Of a DNA stretch of 6,329 bases, positions 1-5,939 are shown in pieces. Every line of letters starts with the position of its first letter. The first letter of the stretch is position 1. The DNA is taken from the NCBI GenBank assembly GCA_045538175.1, contig JAZSQZ010000007.1, positions 1 through 6,329 on the forward strand, read 5' to 3'. A program made the translations under genes and the position numbers. The stretch comes from JAZSQZ01 sp045538175 (GTDB taxonomy: Bacteria; Bacillota; Clostridia; Christensenellales; UBA1242). Under the pieces are notes generated by a model, which ran no database searches, was not told where the DNA came from, and saw only the letters and a list, made by a program, of their open reading frames with translations.

Positions 1-156
1 CAAATTAGTGAACAAGCTAGAGCAGATACATTATCTGCAGAATTGTCAAAACTTATAACTCTTAAAGTGGAAGGGGTAATTACTCAAGAAGAATATGAAG
101 CACGACGTTTAGAGCTTGAGAGAAAATATGGACCTAAAACAAAATTTTCAGGATAA
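1..156 (+). CDS. C-terminal end of a protein with a SHOCT-like tail (5' end outside the window)
   Basis: The first 51 codons are open in frame 1 and end at TAA (154-156); the start lies before the window. The visible tail contains LSKLITLKVEGVITQEEY followed by EARRLELERKYG. This matches the pattern of the SHOCT short C-terminal domain: a helix with Leu repeats, a Gly-(Val/Ile)-Ile-Thr turn, then an EEY/EEF-type second helix. SHOCT domains sit at the C-terminus of many unrelated bacterial proteins and are thought to mediate oligomerisation, so the tail does not reveal the function of the whole protein. The gene converges on the ABC permease gene and shares its terminator. The family call rests on about 30 residues. 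That the frame codes is much more certain than the domain name. Confidence 0.75.
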   Translation, partial: QISEQARADTLSAELSKLITLKVEGVITQEEYEARRLELERKYGPKTKFSG

Positions 157-183
157 AAAAACACGAGTTATTCTCGTGTTTTT
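157..183. terminator. Bidirectional intrinsic terminator between convergent genes
   Basis: An 11-bp perfect stem (157-167 with 173-183) carries the core ACACGAG/CTCGTGT and a 5-base loop TTATT. T-rich sequence follows on the plus strand (through 190), and the A tract at 155-160 becomes a T tract on the minus strand. The hairpin begins one base after the plus-strand stop codon and ends five bases before the stop of the minus-strand permease. It can therefore end both transcription units. Confidence 0.92.
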
Positions 184-187
184 ATTT

Positions 188-1942
188 TTATGTTATATCT
201 CTGTTTTTAAATACGGCAAAGGTTGTTATTCCTAAAATAAGTATTAGCGCCGAAACCAGTATTCCTACATAAAGAATTCCCGTATCTGCAAAAACAGGGG
301 ATAGGAAAACATTTGTCAAGAAGTTTCCGTTTTCAGTGTATTTGTTTAGGAAAGCTCCACCAAAAAATTTGAACAAATCTAAATTAGCAAAAATGTTATA
401 CTTTAACCAATTTGCGCCTGTTGCGATAAATGTGACAACTAAATTTGCAATATAAATAAATACTGAAACTGATACAGCGGCAACATATGATTTAAATATA
501 GTTGAGATAAAGAAGGTTAACATTATAAATACAAAGATTTTTATAAGCATACAAACCATATAAATAAGTGTTAGTACTAAAGGCGATATAACTATAGGTG
601 TTGTTGCATTGAATACTGTAAGAATGCTTAGGGAAGTTGTACCATATAAAATGCTTCCGGTAATAAATGTAACAACAAAGCTGATTGCTACAAACACAAA
701 AGCAAAGAATAATGTTGCAAGTATTTTAGAAAACATAATTTTGTGTCTGCTGTATGGGCGTATTGCTAAAAGTTTTATTGTTCCATTTGCTTGTTCTTTT
801 GCTATCATTCCAGCACCTAAAACAACAGTGAATGCTATAACAACAAAAGATATAATTTCTAAAGCAAAGTACATATAATCGTAGGCGTTTGTATAAATAT
901 TTGATGTTTTGTTAAAAGCAAAAGCATTTGCAAAATCACCATCGCCCAAACCATTATCTAGTAGGTATTCACTTTTAACAAGTATTTCTTTAAATTCATA
1001 TGAAGAGAAGTTTTCATAACCAATATAACTTGACATTTGAGCATCAGATTTATTTGTTGCAAGTTGTAATTTTAAGTTGTTATTTAAAATGTTTGTTGAG
1101 TTTTTGTATGAGGCGACATATTTAATAACTAGTTGTTGCATTGCTTTTATATTTTCGTCGCTTAAGTTGTATGCTTCGTCGCCACTTGCTTTATTATATG
1201 CGTCAACAATAAGTTTTTCATATTCCTCAGAGTTTTTGCTTTGCTTATCTAAAACGTATTCAAGTTTTGTTTTAAGTGTAGTGCTGTTTAGTTCAATATT
1301 TTCGATTTTATTTATAAGAGCTTTTATTTCGTTTAAATATGTGTTTGAAGACAATACATCATCAATGTTTGTATAGTAATTGTAGTCAGATGTTTCTCCT
1401 TCGGGTTCGAGTGCTCTTATAAATCTTGTGACTAAAACCATTTCTATCTCATCATTTGTATCTTTGGTTACAAAGAATAATGGCATAGGGTATGGTTTAT
1501 CCTGTGGTCCATCTCTGTATGCTGTATAGGTATTCCATAAGTCTTTTGCTGCAGTTGACAAATTTACTAGAGCAATACTTCTTTCATCAACGTCTTTGGT
1601 TTTAATGATTGTTTCGTGAAAAGTTTTTCTTGCATCTTCAACATTTTTAAATAATTCAAGTAACTTATCTTTAACTTTTGTGTTATCGTCAATTATTTCG
1701 GTTGTGTAATTTACTTGTTCTTGAAATAGAGCAGTGTAATCTGTTTTATATGTCTGAATATATTTATCATAAACCTGTATTACAGAACTTGTAGGAAGAG
1801 TAATGGTTGAAGAATCTGTTTTGTGTATTGGAGAAAACAACTGTGGCGAAACGGCTAAAAAAACAATTAAAATACCTGCCATAATAAATATGGCTGGAGA
1901 TAAAAATATTTTTTTGATTTCGCCTAGAAATAATCTAAACAT
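188..1942 (-). CDS. ABC-2 type transporter permease with a large extracytoplasmic domain
   Basis: This 584-residue protein is the membrane partner of the adjacent ABC ATPase. One N-terminal membrane helix (about 14-33) is followed by about 320 mostly hydrophilic, helix-prone residues (34-355) with no cysteine. Then come about five hydrophobic segments (roughly 357-380, 405-432, 450-480, 485-508, 555-577). The conserved ABC-2 signature is clear just after the second helix: EQANGTIKLLAIRPYSRHK (about 383-401). It resembles the AxExxNGTIKLLL-RPxSR pattern that contacts the ATPase. The N-terminal positive MFRLFLGEIKK puts the N-terminus inside and the big domain outside. BcrB-type permeases have about 200-260 residues, so this protein is more than twice that size because of the outer domain. 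The ATG is only nine bases behind the ATPase stop and has an AGGGGG ribosome site. Export of a peptide or lipid-like toxic compound is likely from the partner ATPase; the substrate is unknown. Confidence 0.93.
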   Translation of the reverse strand: MFRLFLGEIKKIFLSPAIFIMAGILIVFLAVSPQLFSPIHKTDSSTITLPTSSVIQVYDKYIQTYKTDYTALFQEQVNYTTEIIDDNTKVKDKLLELFKNVEDARKTFHETIIKTKDVDERSIALVNLSTAAKDLWNTYTAYRDGPQDKPYPMPLFFVTKDTNDEIEMVLVTRFIRALEPEGETSDYNYYTNIDDVLSSNTYLNEIKALINKIENIELNSTTLKTKLEYVLDKQSKNSEEYEKLIVDAYNKASGDEAYNLSDENIKAMQQLVIKYVASYKNSTNILNNNLKLQLATNKSDAQMSSYIGYENFSSYEFKEILVKSEYLLDNGLGDGDFANAFAFNKTSNIYTNAYDYMYFALEIISFVVIAFTVVLGAGMIAKEQANGTIKLLAIRPYSRHKIMFSKILATLFFAFVFVAISFVVTFITGSILYGTTSLSILTVFNATTPIVISPLVLTLIYMVCMLIKIFVFIMLTFFISTIFKSYVAAVSVSVFIYIANLVVTFIATGANWLKYNIFANLDLFKFFGGAFLNKYTENGNFLTNVFLSPVFADTGILYVGILVSALILILGITTFAVFKNRDIT

Positions 1943-1947
1943 AATTT

Positions 1948-1954
1948 CCCCCTA
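1948..1954 (-). promoter_or_regulatory. Permease ribosome binding site fused to the ATPase stop codon
   Basis: Read on the minus strand, the ATPase stop TAG (1954-1952) runs straight into the Shine-Dalgarno AGGGGG (1953-1948), and ATG follows after five bases. Ribosomes terminating on the ATPase sit on the permease initiation site. Translational coupling and balanced subunit synthesis are therefore expected. Confidence 0.8.
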
Positions 1955-2896
1955 TTTTTTATTTTTTGGTGCAGGCAATGCCTTTGGTTGAACAGTTTCT
2001 AAGAAAATATCTTCAAGAGTTTTCTTTATTGCGTGAATTGCATATATAGAAATACCATTGGTAACAAGTAAAACAGATATCTCCGGTATCCTTGCTGGGT
2101 CTATTACAACAGTAAGAGTTTTATCTTCAATCGATATATGTTCGGGATTAAATTTTTCCATAATAAGCTTGCCAGCGTAATTAGGGAAACTTACGGTTAC
2201 CATAATTGTTTGTGGCCCTGTTTCTTTCTTTGTTATGCTATCAATTGATTTGATGCTTTCGAGCCTTCCCATATTCATAATACCAACAGTATCACACATA
2301 AGTTCCATTTCGGCCAAGATGTGACTAGAAACTAAAATTGCAATTCCTTCTTCAGTAGCAATTTTTTTAAGGAAGTTTCTCATATCAATAATACCGTTTG
2401 GGTCAAGACCGTTTGTAGGTTCGTCAAGAATAAGAAGTTTTGGTGAGTGGAGAAGTGCTTGTGCAATGCCTATTCTTTGTTTCATTCCAAGCGAATAGTT
2501 TTTTATTTTGTCGTGTATTCTGTCTTCAAGTCCAACAATTTTGACAACTTCGTCTATTCTTTCTTTTGTAACATTTTTATAAAGTCCTGCAAAATATTTT
2601 AGATTTTCCATACCAGAAAAGTTGTTGTACATTTCTGGGTTTTCAATAATGCCGCCTACGTTTATTATAGCTTTTTCAAATTCGTTTTTAATTGATTTGT
2701 CGCAAATGTATACATCACCGGCCGTTGGTTTTGCAAGGCCTGTTATCATTCTTATAGTTGTGGTTTTTCCGGCGCCATTTGGGCCTAGAAAACCAAAAAT
2801 TTCTCCTTCGTAAACTTCAAAGGAGACATTATTAACGGCGACCCTAGTGCCGAATTTTTTGGTTAAATTTCTAACTTTTAGAATAATTTTACTCAT
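1952..2896 (-). CDS. ABC transporter ATP-binding protein, BcrA/lantibiotic-immunity type
   Basis: This 314-residue nucleotide-binding subunit powers the downstream permease from the cytoplasmic face. It has a Walker A GPNGAGKTT (38-46), a signature loop YSLGMKQR (134-141), a Walker B LLILDEP (154-160), a D-loop NGLDP (162-166) and the switch histidine in SSH (His192). The Q-loop position reads IIENPEMY, with Glu85 where most ABC ATPases have Gln. This E-loop is characteristic of lantibiotic-immunity and bacitracin-resistance ATPases. Residues about 220-300 form the usual C-terminal accessory region ending in the LEDIFLE motif (294-300), followed by a short basic/proline tail. The ATG has a good AAAGGA site (2905-2910) eight bases upstream. 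All catalytic residues are present, so the enzyme should be active. The family assignment is strong; a specific drug or peptide cannot be named. Confidence 0.95.
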   Translation of the reverse strand: MSKIILKVRNLTKKFGTRVAVNNVSFEVYEGEIFGFLGPNGAGKTTTIRMITGLAKPTAGDVYICDKSIKNEFEKAIINVGGIIENPEMYNNFSGMENLKYFAGLYKNVTKERIDEVVKIVGLEDRIHDKIKNYSLGMKQRIGIAQALLHSPKLLILDEPTNGLDPNGIIDMRNFLKKIATEEGIAILVSSHILAEMELMCDTVGIMNMGRLESIKSIDSITKKETGPQTIMVTVSFPNYAGKLIMEKFNPEHISIEDKTLTVVIDPARIPEISVLLVTNGISIYAIHAIKKTLEDIFLETVQPKALPAPKNKK

Positions 2897-2924
2897 TAAA
2901 CAAATCCTTTTAATGAATTATAAC

Positions 2925-2972
2925 TTAAATAGCACCTTAGTTTTATTATATTATAACATAGGTGCTATTTAA
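2925..2972. promoter_or_regulatory. Inverted-repeat operator surrounding the ABC operon -10 box
   Basis: Two perfectly complementary 13-base arms, TTAAATAGCACCT (2925-2937) and AGGTGCTATTTAA (2960-2972), are separated by 22 bases containing the -10 box. Arm centres are 35 bp apart, a little over three helical turns. The right arm fills most of the -35/-10 spacer; the left arm lies just past the expected start site. A transcript from this promoter contains only one arm, so it cannot form the hairpin. The symmetry therefore makes most sense as DNA sites for a repressor. The neighbouring PadR protein is the obvious candidate, but this is inferred. Confidence 0.6.
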
Positions 2973-2978
2973 AGTAAA
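2950..2978 (-). promoter_or_regulatory. Sigma-A type promoter of the ABC ATPase-permease operon
   Basis: On the minus strand a -35 TTTACT (2978-2973), a 17-base spacer and a perfect -10 TATAAT (2955-2950) precede the ATPase ATG by about 50 bases. Transcription would begin near 2943. The promoter lies after the padR stop codon, so the transporter genes can be expressed independently of padR transcription. Confidence 0.7.
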
Positions 2979-2990
2979 TATGCGATGATA

Positions 2991-4943
2991 TTAAACATAG
3001 AATTTTTTGGTTTTAAGCAAAATAAAGTAAATAATACTCGAAACGACAAAGTTTGTTGCAAGTATTGTTGGCAACAACCAGAAACTGAGATATGCGACTT
3101 GATTTAGTGATGTCATTCCAACAAATAGGTTTATAGAGAAAATAAATACAATTGCAATTAGCATTGCTAAAAATTTGTTAAAAATACTTATATTTATTTT
3201 AAAGTTGCTCTCAATCTTTTTCTCTTTATTGAATAAATATGTTAAAGAATAGTAAATAGGGTAGATAAATGTTATGCCTAATGTCCAATAATAGAAAACA
3301 TCATGACCATCGCCTAAAAGATTGTTGTTTTTAATTATAAAAAATGTTGCAACAGTTTCAATTGCCATAATAAGCCACAAAATCCAGGCGTTAACTATTT
3401 TTAATTTGTAATAATTGATATAGTTGCCTTTTTTTGTGTGTCTTGAAAGTTTTTTGTATTCTTTTAATTTTACACCATCATTTTTTAATTCTTGTACTAA
3501 ATCTTCTTTTGTGACTTTTATAAAAGAATTATTTTGTGCTGGGTGGTCTATTTCTTCAACAGGTAAAACTTCTTCATCATGTTCGGAAGTTAATATATCA
3601 TTTTGTTCTTCATCTTCTTGTAATCTTCCAAATTTCTTTAACTTGGATATTTCGTAAGGATCGTTTCTATTTGTGCTAGAATACAACTTGCCAAGGACAT
3701 TTTGATATTCGAGCGAATCAGTTTTATTGTCTGTGTCTATATCATATGTTTCTTCTTTTTTAGTATCTACTTCTTCTGATGGGGAAGTTGAAATTTGAGC
3801 ATTGCTTGTAGGAATATCTTCGTTTGTAATATTTGAAATAGGTTGAAGGGTGATTTTTGAAGTTTCTAATTTTTCACTAATTCTTTGGTCATCTTTTAAA
3901 ACTTCTGGGAACTTGTCTAAGTTCGGTATTTGAATTTCGTGTGTAATTTCAAAATTTTCTTCTTTAAAATCACTCTTGTTTTCTTCGTTAAGTAAAGAAA
4001 CAAAGTTAATACTGATTTTTTCCTTATTATCTTTTTTCTTGCTTTCTTTCTTATAGTCTGTAGTAGAAAAACCAAAATTTGCCTTCATAAAGTCATCAAG
4101 GTCTATTGATTGTTGACCTTTTTCTGATTCGCTCAATATGTGAGCATCATCATACTTCTTTTCTTCTTTAGGTTCATCTTTAGGAGTAGGTAATGGTTTT
4201 TCTTCTTCAATAACTTCTTTATTTAATAATTCTTTAGCAAAATCATTTTTAACTTGATTTCTTATTTCGTCATCTGTTACTTTTTCATATTCGCTTAATT
4301 GTAATTCTGTTGGTTGAATTGTATCTTTGTGTTTATCGATATCTGCAAATTTATTTGTGTATGATTCAAATGTAGGAGTTTCTTTAATAGTTTTTTTGTT
4401 TATTATATTTGCTGATTCATTAAATAAATCAAACTGTAAAAAACTAGAACTATCATCTTCATTCTCAATCTTTTTGATTTGATTTTTGCTTTGTGTGCTG
4501 TTTGTATTGAATAAACTTTCTTGATTTAAAACTAAGGTCCTGTTTGATTCTTCTTTTTCGGCAGAGTCTTCTGTTGATTGAACAGATACGCCTTCTGTGC
4601 CAAATGAAGAAGGGAGAGAATCAATCAAAGCATCAAAAGAATCCCAATCATTTTTGTGTTTTTCATACTTTTGTTTGCCTTTTTCGGTTATGCTGTAATA
4701 ATGACGGCGTCCACCAATATCGCTGTCACCCCAATAAGACTTTATAAGTTCTTGTTCTTCCATCCTTCTTAAACTGCTATATAGGCTAGGTTGCTTTAAA
4801 ACAAGTTTGCCGTTTGTTCTTTGTTCAATATCTTTGCAAATTTCATAGCCATATTTATCACCAGACAATAGGGCACTAAGAAGTATTTGAGAGATACTTC
4901 CACGAGCAGCTTTATTATTAGAGTTATTCCCTGAATTATTCAT
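2991..4943 (-). CDS. PadR-family (LmrR-like) regulator fused to a long acidic linker and four membrane helices
   Basis: This 650-residue protein has an unusual composite architecture. Residues about 14-105 form a PadR subfamily-2 winged helix: SISQILLSALLSGDKYGYEI, then LKQPSLYSSLRRMEEQELIK as the recognition region, SYWGDSDIGGRRHYYSITEKG as the wing, and the dimer helix around W100. PadR proteins are usually 100-250 residues. Here about 400 residues follow (105-510), rich in D, E, K, S, N and T with no evident fold; two short echoes (ESLFN at 142-146, FDLFNE at 171-176) are visible. A basic patch (about 490-515) leads into four hydrophobic helices (about 516-536, 550-571, 587-608, 616-642). 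The basic loop 573-582 and KTKK tail predict both ends in the cytoplasm, which keeps the DNA-binding domain inside. The ATG has an AAGGGG site seven bases upstream. It probably represses itself and the ABC operon; the domain organisation is seen, the targets are inferred. Confidence 0.92.
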   Translation of the reverse strand: MNNSGNNSNNKAARGSISQILLSALLSGDKYGYEICKDIEQRTNGKLVLKQPSLYSSLRRMEEQELIKSYWGDSDIGGRRHYYSITEKGKQKYEKHKNDWDSFDALIDSLPSSFGTEGVSVQSTEDSAEKEESNRTLVLNQESLFNTNSTQSKNQIKKIENEDDSSSFLQFDLFNESANIINKKTIKETPTFESYTNKFADIDKHKDTIQPTELQLSEYEKVTDDEIRNQVKNDFAKELLNKEVIEEEKPLPTPKDEPKEEKKYDDAHILSESEKGQQSIDLDDFMKANFGFSTTDYKKESKKKDNKEKISINFVSLLNEENKSDFKEENFEITHEIQIPNLDKFPEVLKDDQRISEKLETSKITLQPISNITNEDIPTSNAQISTSPSEEVDTKKEETYDIDTDNKTDSLEYQNVLGKLYSSTNRNDPYEISKLKKFGRLQEDEEQNDILTSEHDEEVLPVEEIDHPAQNNSFIKVTKEDLVQELKNDGVKLKEYKKLSRHTKKGNYINYYKLKIVNAWILWLIMAIETVATFFIIKNNNLLGDGHDVFYYWTLGITFIYPIYYSLTYLFNKEKKIESNFKINISIFNKFLAMLIAIVFIFSINLFVGMTSLNQVAYLSFWLLPTILATNFVVSSIIYFILLKTKKFYV

Positions 4944-4950
4944 ACAAAAA

Positions 4951-4956
4951 CCCCTT
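4951..4956 (-). promoter_or_regulatory. Ribosome binding site of the PadR-type regulator
   Basis: AAGGGG on the minus strand lies seven bases before the ATG at 4943. This spacing fixes the start used and gives the regulator a complete N-terminal helix before the winged-helix core. Confidence 0.8.
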
Positions 4957-4969
4957 TTTCTTTAAAAAT

Positions 4970-4998
4970 ATTTTACATAAACATCGCTTAAAAGTCAA
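4970..4998 (-). promoter_or_regulatory. Promoter of the PadR-type regulator gene
   Basis: On the minus strand TTGACT (4998-4993), a 17-base spacer and TAAAAT (4975-4970) form a near-consensus housekeeping promoter. The expected start near 4963 gives a leader of about 20 bases. A CATAGTA half site sits immediately upstream of the -35 box. Confidence 0.7.
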
Positions 4999-5002
4999 AT
5001 AA

Positions 5003-5013
5003 TACTATGCAAA
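5003..5013. repeat. Half-site copy of the palindromic operator (TACTATGCAAA)
   Basis: The 11 bases TACTATGCAAA recur exactly at 5069-5079, where they form the right half of the 14-bp palindrome plus three flanking bases. The two copies are 66 bp apart. This copy abuts the padR -35 box, so a protein bound here could contact RNA polymerase on the regulator gene. Confidence 0.6.
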
Positions 5014-5037
5014 ACATTTTTAATAGACAAAAAGATG

Positions 5038-5046
5038 TGCTAAAAT
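5038..5046 (+). promoter_or_regulatory. Possible extended -10 promoter of the YgjP-like gene
   Basis: TGCTAAAAT fits an extended -10 element (TGN followed by a TATAAT-like hexamer). No good -35 lies 17 bases upstream; TAGACA at 5024-5029 is too close for this hexamer, but 16 bases from TAATAA at 5046-5051. The start site would be near 5053-5058, just ahead of the palindrome. Either alternative is tentative. Confidence 0.4.
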
Positions 5047-5062
5047 AATAAAAAATGGGGTA

Positions 5063-5076
5063 GCATAGTACTATGC
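5063..5076. promoter_or_regulatory. Perfect 14-bp palindrome, likely operator
   Basis: GCATAGTACTATGC is identical on both strands. It lies between the putative YgjP-gene start site and its ATG, in the region shared with the divergent padR gene. Position and symmetry suit a dimeric repressor. The CATAG-N2-CTATG core resembles CATAG-N3-CTAT (2957-2968) in the ABC operon promoter. As RNA it could also fold into a 5-bp stem with a GTAC loop. Confidence 0.65.
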
Positions 5077-5086
5077 AAATATAATT

Positions 5087-5767
5087 ATGATAAATAACGC
5101 AACAATAATTAGAGAGAAAAGAAAAACATTAAAAATAATAATTGATGAAAAAAAAGGACTTATAGTTGTGGCACCAATAACCACATCTTTAGATAAAATC
5201 AGTGAAATTTTAGAAAAGAAAAAGGTCTGGATAGAGAAGAATTTAAGAAAACAAGAAGAAGCAAAAACAACAAATTTTGACTTTACAACATATCGTAAGA
5301 CATTGTTGTCAGGAAGAGTCTACAAACTTGAATTGACAGAAAAAATAAAAAAAATCTCCATGGGAGAAGATGTTATATATGTACCTTGCAATATACAAGA
5401 GAATATTGACAAATTCGTAAAAAAAATAAAAAAATGGTACAAAACTTTGGCTGAAATTGTTTTAAAAGAGAGAATTACTGTGCTATCGAATTCTGTTAAA
5501 ATCCCGTTTTATACTATTAAAATAGGCGATTTTAAAGGGAAATGGGGCAGTTGCGACTCAAGTAAAAATATAAAATTGAATTGGCGCTTGGTAATGCTAA
5601 AACCTGACTTGATTGATTTTGTAATTTTACACGAATTGTCACACACAAAAGAAATGAACCATTCAGTAAAATTTTATCAAGTCTTATCAAGCATGGTTCC
5701 AGCGTGGAAGAGATATAGAAAAGAATTGAAGGAATATAGCTTTTTGCTAAATTTATACAGAAATTAA
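5087..5767 (+). CDS. YgjP-like (DUF45) zinc metallopeptidase-type protein
   Basis: This 226-residue protein matches the YgjP-like family. It begins with the family's basic N-terminal segment (REKRKTLKIII, 9-19), then the AP-containing strand and WIEKNL helix (48-53). The core follows: KGKWGSC (150-156), a Leu/Asn strand (NIKLNWRL), then LHELSHTKEMNHSVKF (181-196). His182, Glu183 and His186 form HExxH, and His192 in the NHS motif is the expected third zinc ligand. All catalytic positions are intact and the length is close to the family's usual size. There is no signal peptide or membrane helix, so it should be cytoplasmic. Physiological substrates of this family are not well defined. No Shine-Dalgarno lies at normal distance; an in-frame TAG at 5066-5068 rules out a more upstream start. 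It is divergent from padR and shares its control region. Confidence 0.93.
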   Translation: MINNATIIREKRKTLKIIIDEKKGLIVVAPITTSLDKISEILEKKKVWIEKNLRKQEEAKTTNFDFTTYRKTLLSGRVYKLELTEKIKKISMGEDVIYVPCNIQENIDKFVKKIKKWYKTLAEIVLKERITVLSNSVKIPFYTIKIGDFKGKWGSCDSSKNIKLNWRLVMLKPDLIDFVILHELSHTKEMNHSVKFYQVLSSMVPAWKRYRKELKEYSFLLNLYRN

Positions 5768-5861
5768 AAAAAAGGATTACTATAGAAATAAGCAGGGTAA
5801 TAAAAATTTTAACAAATATTTAAAAATTTTTTAAGAAAATATCACAAAATCATGTAGAATA

Positions 5862-5890
5862 TTGTTGGGAAGTTGGTAAATTTTTATATA
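5862..5890 (+). promoter_or_regulatory. Possible promoter ahead of the intergenic hairpin
   Basis: TTGTTG (5862-5867), a 17-base spacer and TATATA (5885-5890) would start RNA near 5897, a few bases before the hairpin at 5904-5939. In such AT-rich DNA a -10 match alone is weak evidence; the exact spacing and the hairpin placement are what make it worth listing. Confidence 0.3.
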
Positions 5891-5903
5891 AACCATGATT
5901 TGT

Positions 5904-5939
5904 AAACTGTTCGCAAAACACAACTTTTACGAATAGTTT
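5904..5939. other. Imperfect inverted repeat / RNA hairpin candidate
   Basis: AAACTGTTCG (5904-5913) pairs with CGAATAGTTT (5930-5939) over 10 positions with one G-U wobble. After a C/A mismatch, AAAA (5915-5918) pairs with TTTT (5925-5928) around the six-base loop CACAAC. Outside, TATATA-AA-CCA (5885-5895) can pair with TGG-TATATA (5939-5947) if a bulge is allowed. No T tract follows directly, so it is not a plain terminator. It could be part of a small RNA, a processing stem or a protein site. Confidence 0.5.

Noticed and set aside
609..1376. Open frames on the plus strand opposite the permease gene
   Set aside because: They are antisense to an intact conserved permease and have no recognisable motif or suitable ribosome site.
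2925..2972. The inverted repeat as a transcription terminator for padR
   Set aside because: The loop would be 22 bases and no T tract follows the second arm on the minus strand. The -10 box in the loop fits an operator better. A hairpin in read-through RNA is still possible.
3424..3657. Ser/Phe-rich open frame opposite the regulator's linker
   Set aside because: Its composition is what the reverse complement of an acidic, Lys-rich linker yields; no independent coding signal.
2991..4943. The PadR-membrane fusion as an artefact of two genes joined by a sequencing error
   Set aside because: The frame is open over 650 codons, the linker composition changes gradually, and there is no ribosome site with a start codon just before the membrane helices.
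5822..5833. A/T-only self-complementary stretch after the YgjP-like gene as a terminator
   Set aside because: The possible stem contains only A-T pairs and has no loop of usable size, so it should not stop RNA polymerase.
5895..5936. 13-codon frame MICKLFAKHNFYE overlapping the intergenic hairpin, as a leader peptide
   Set aside because: No ribosome site precedes it and no regulated gene follows within the window.
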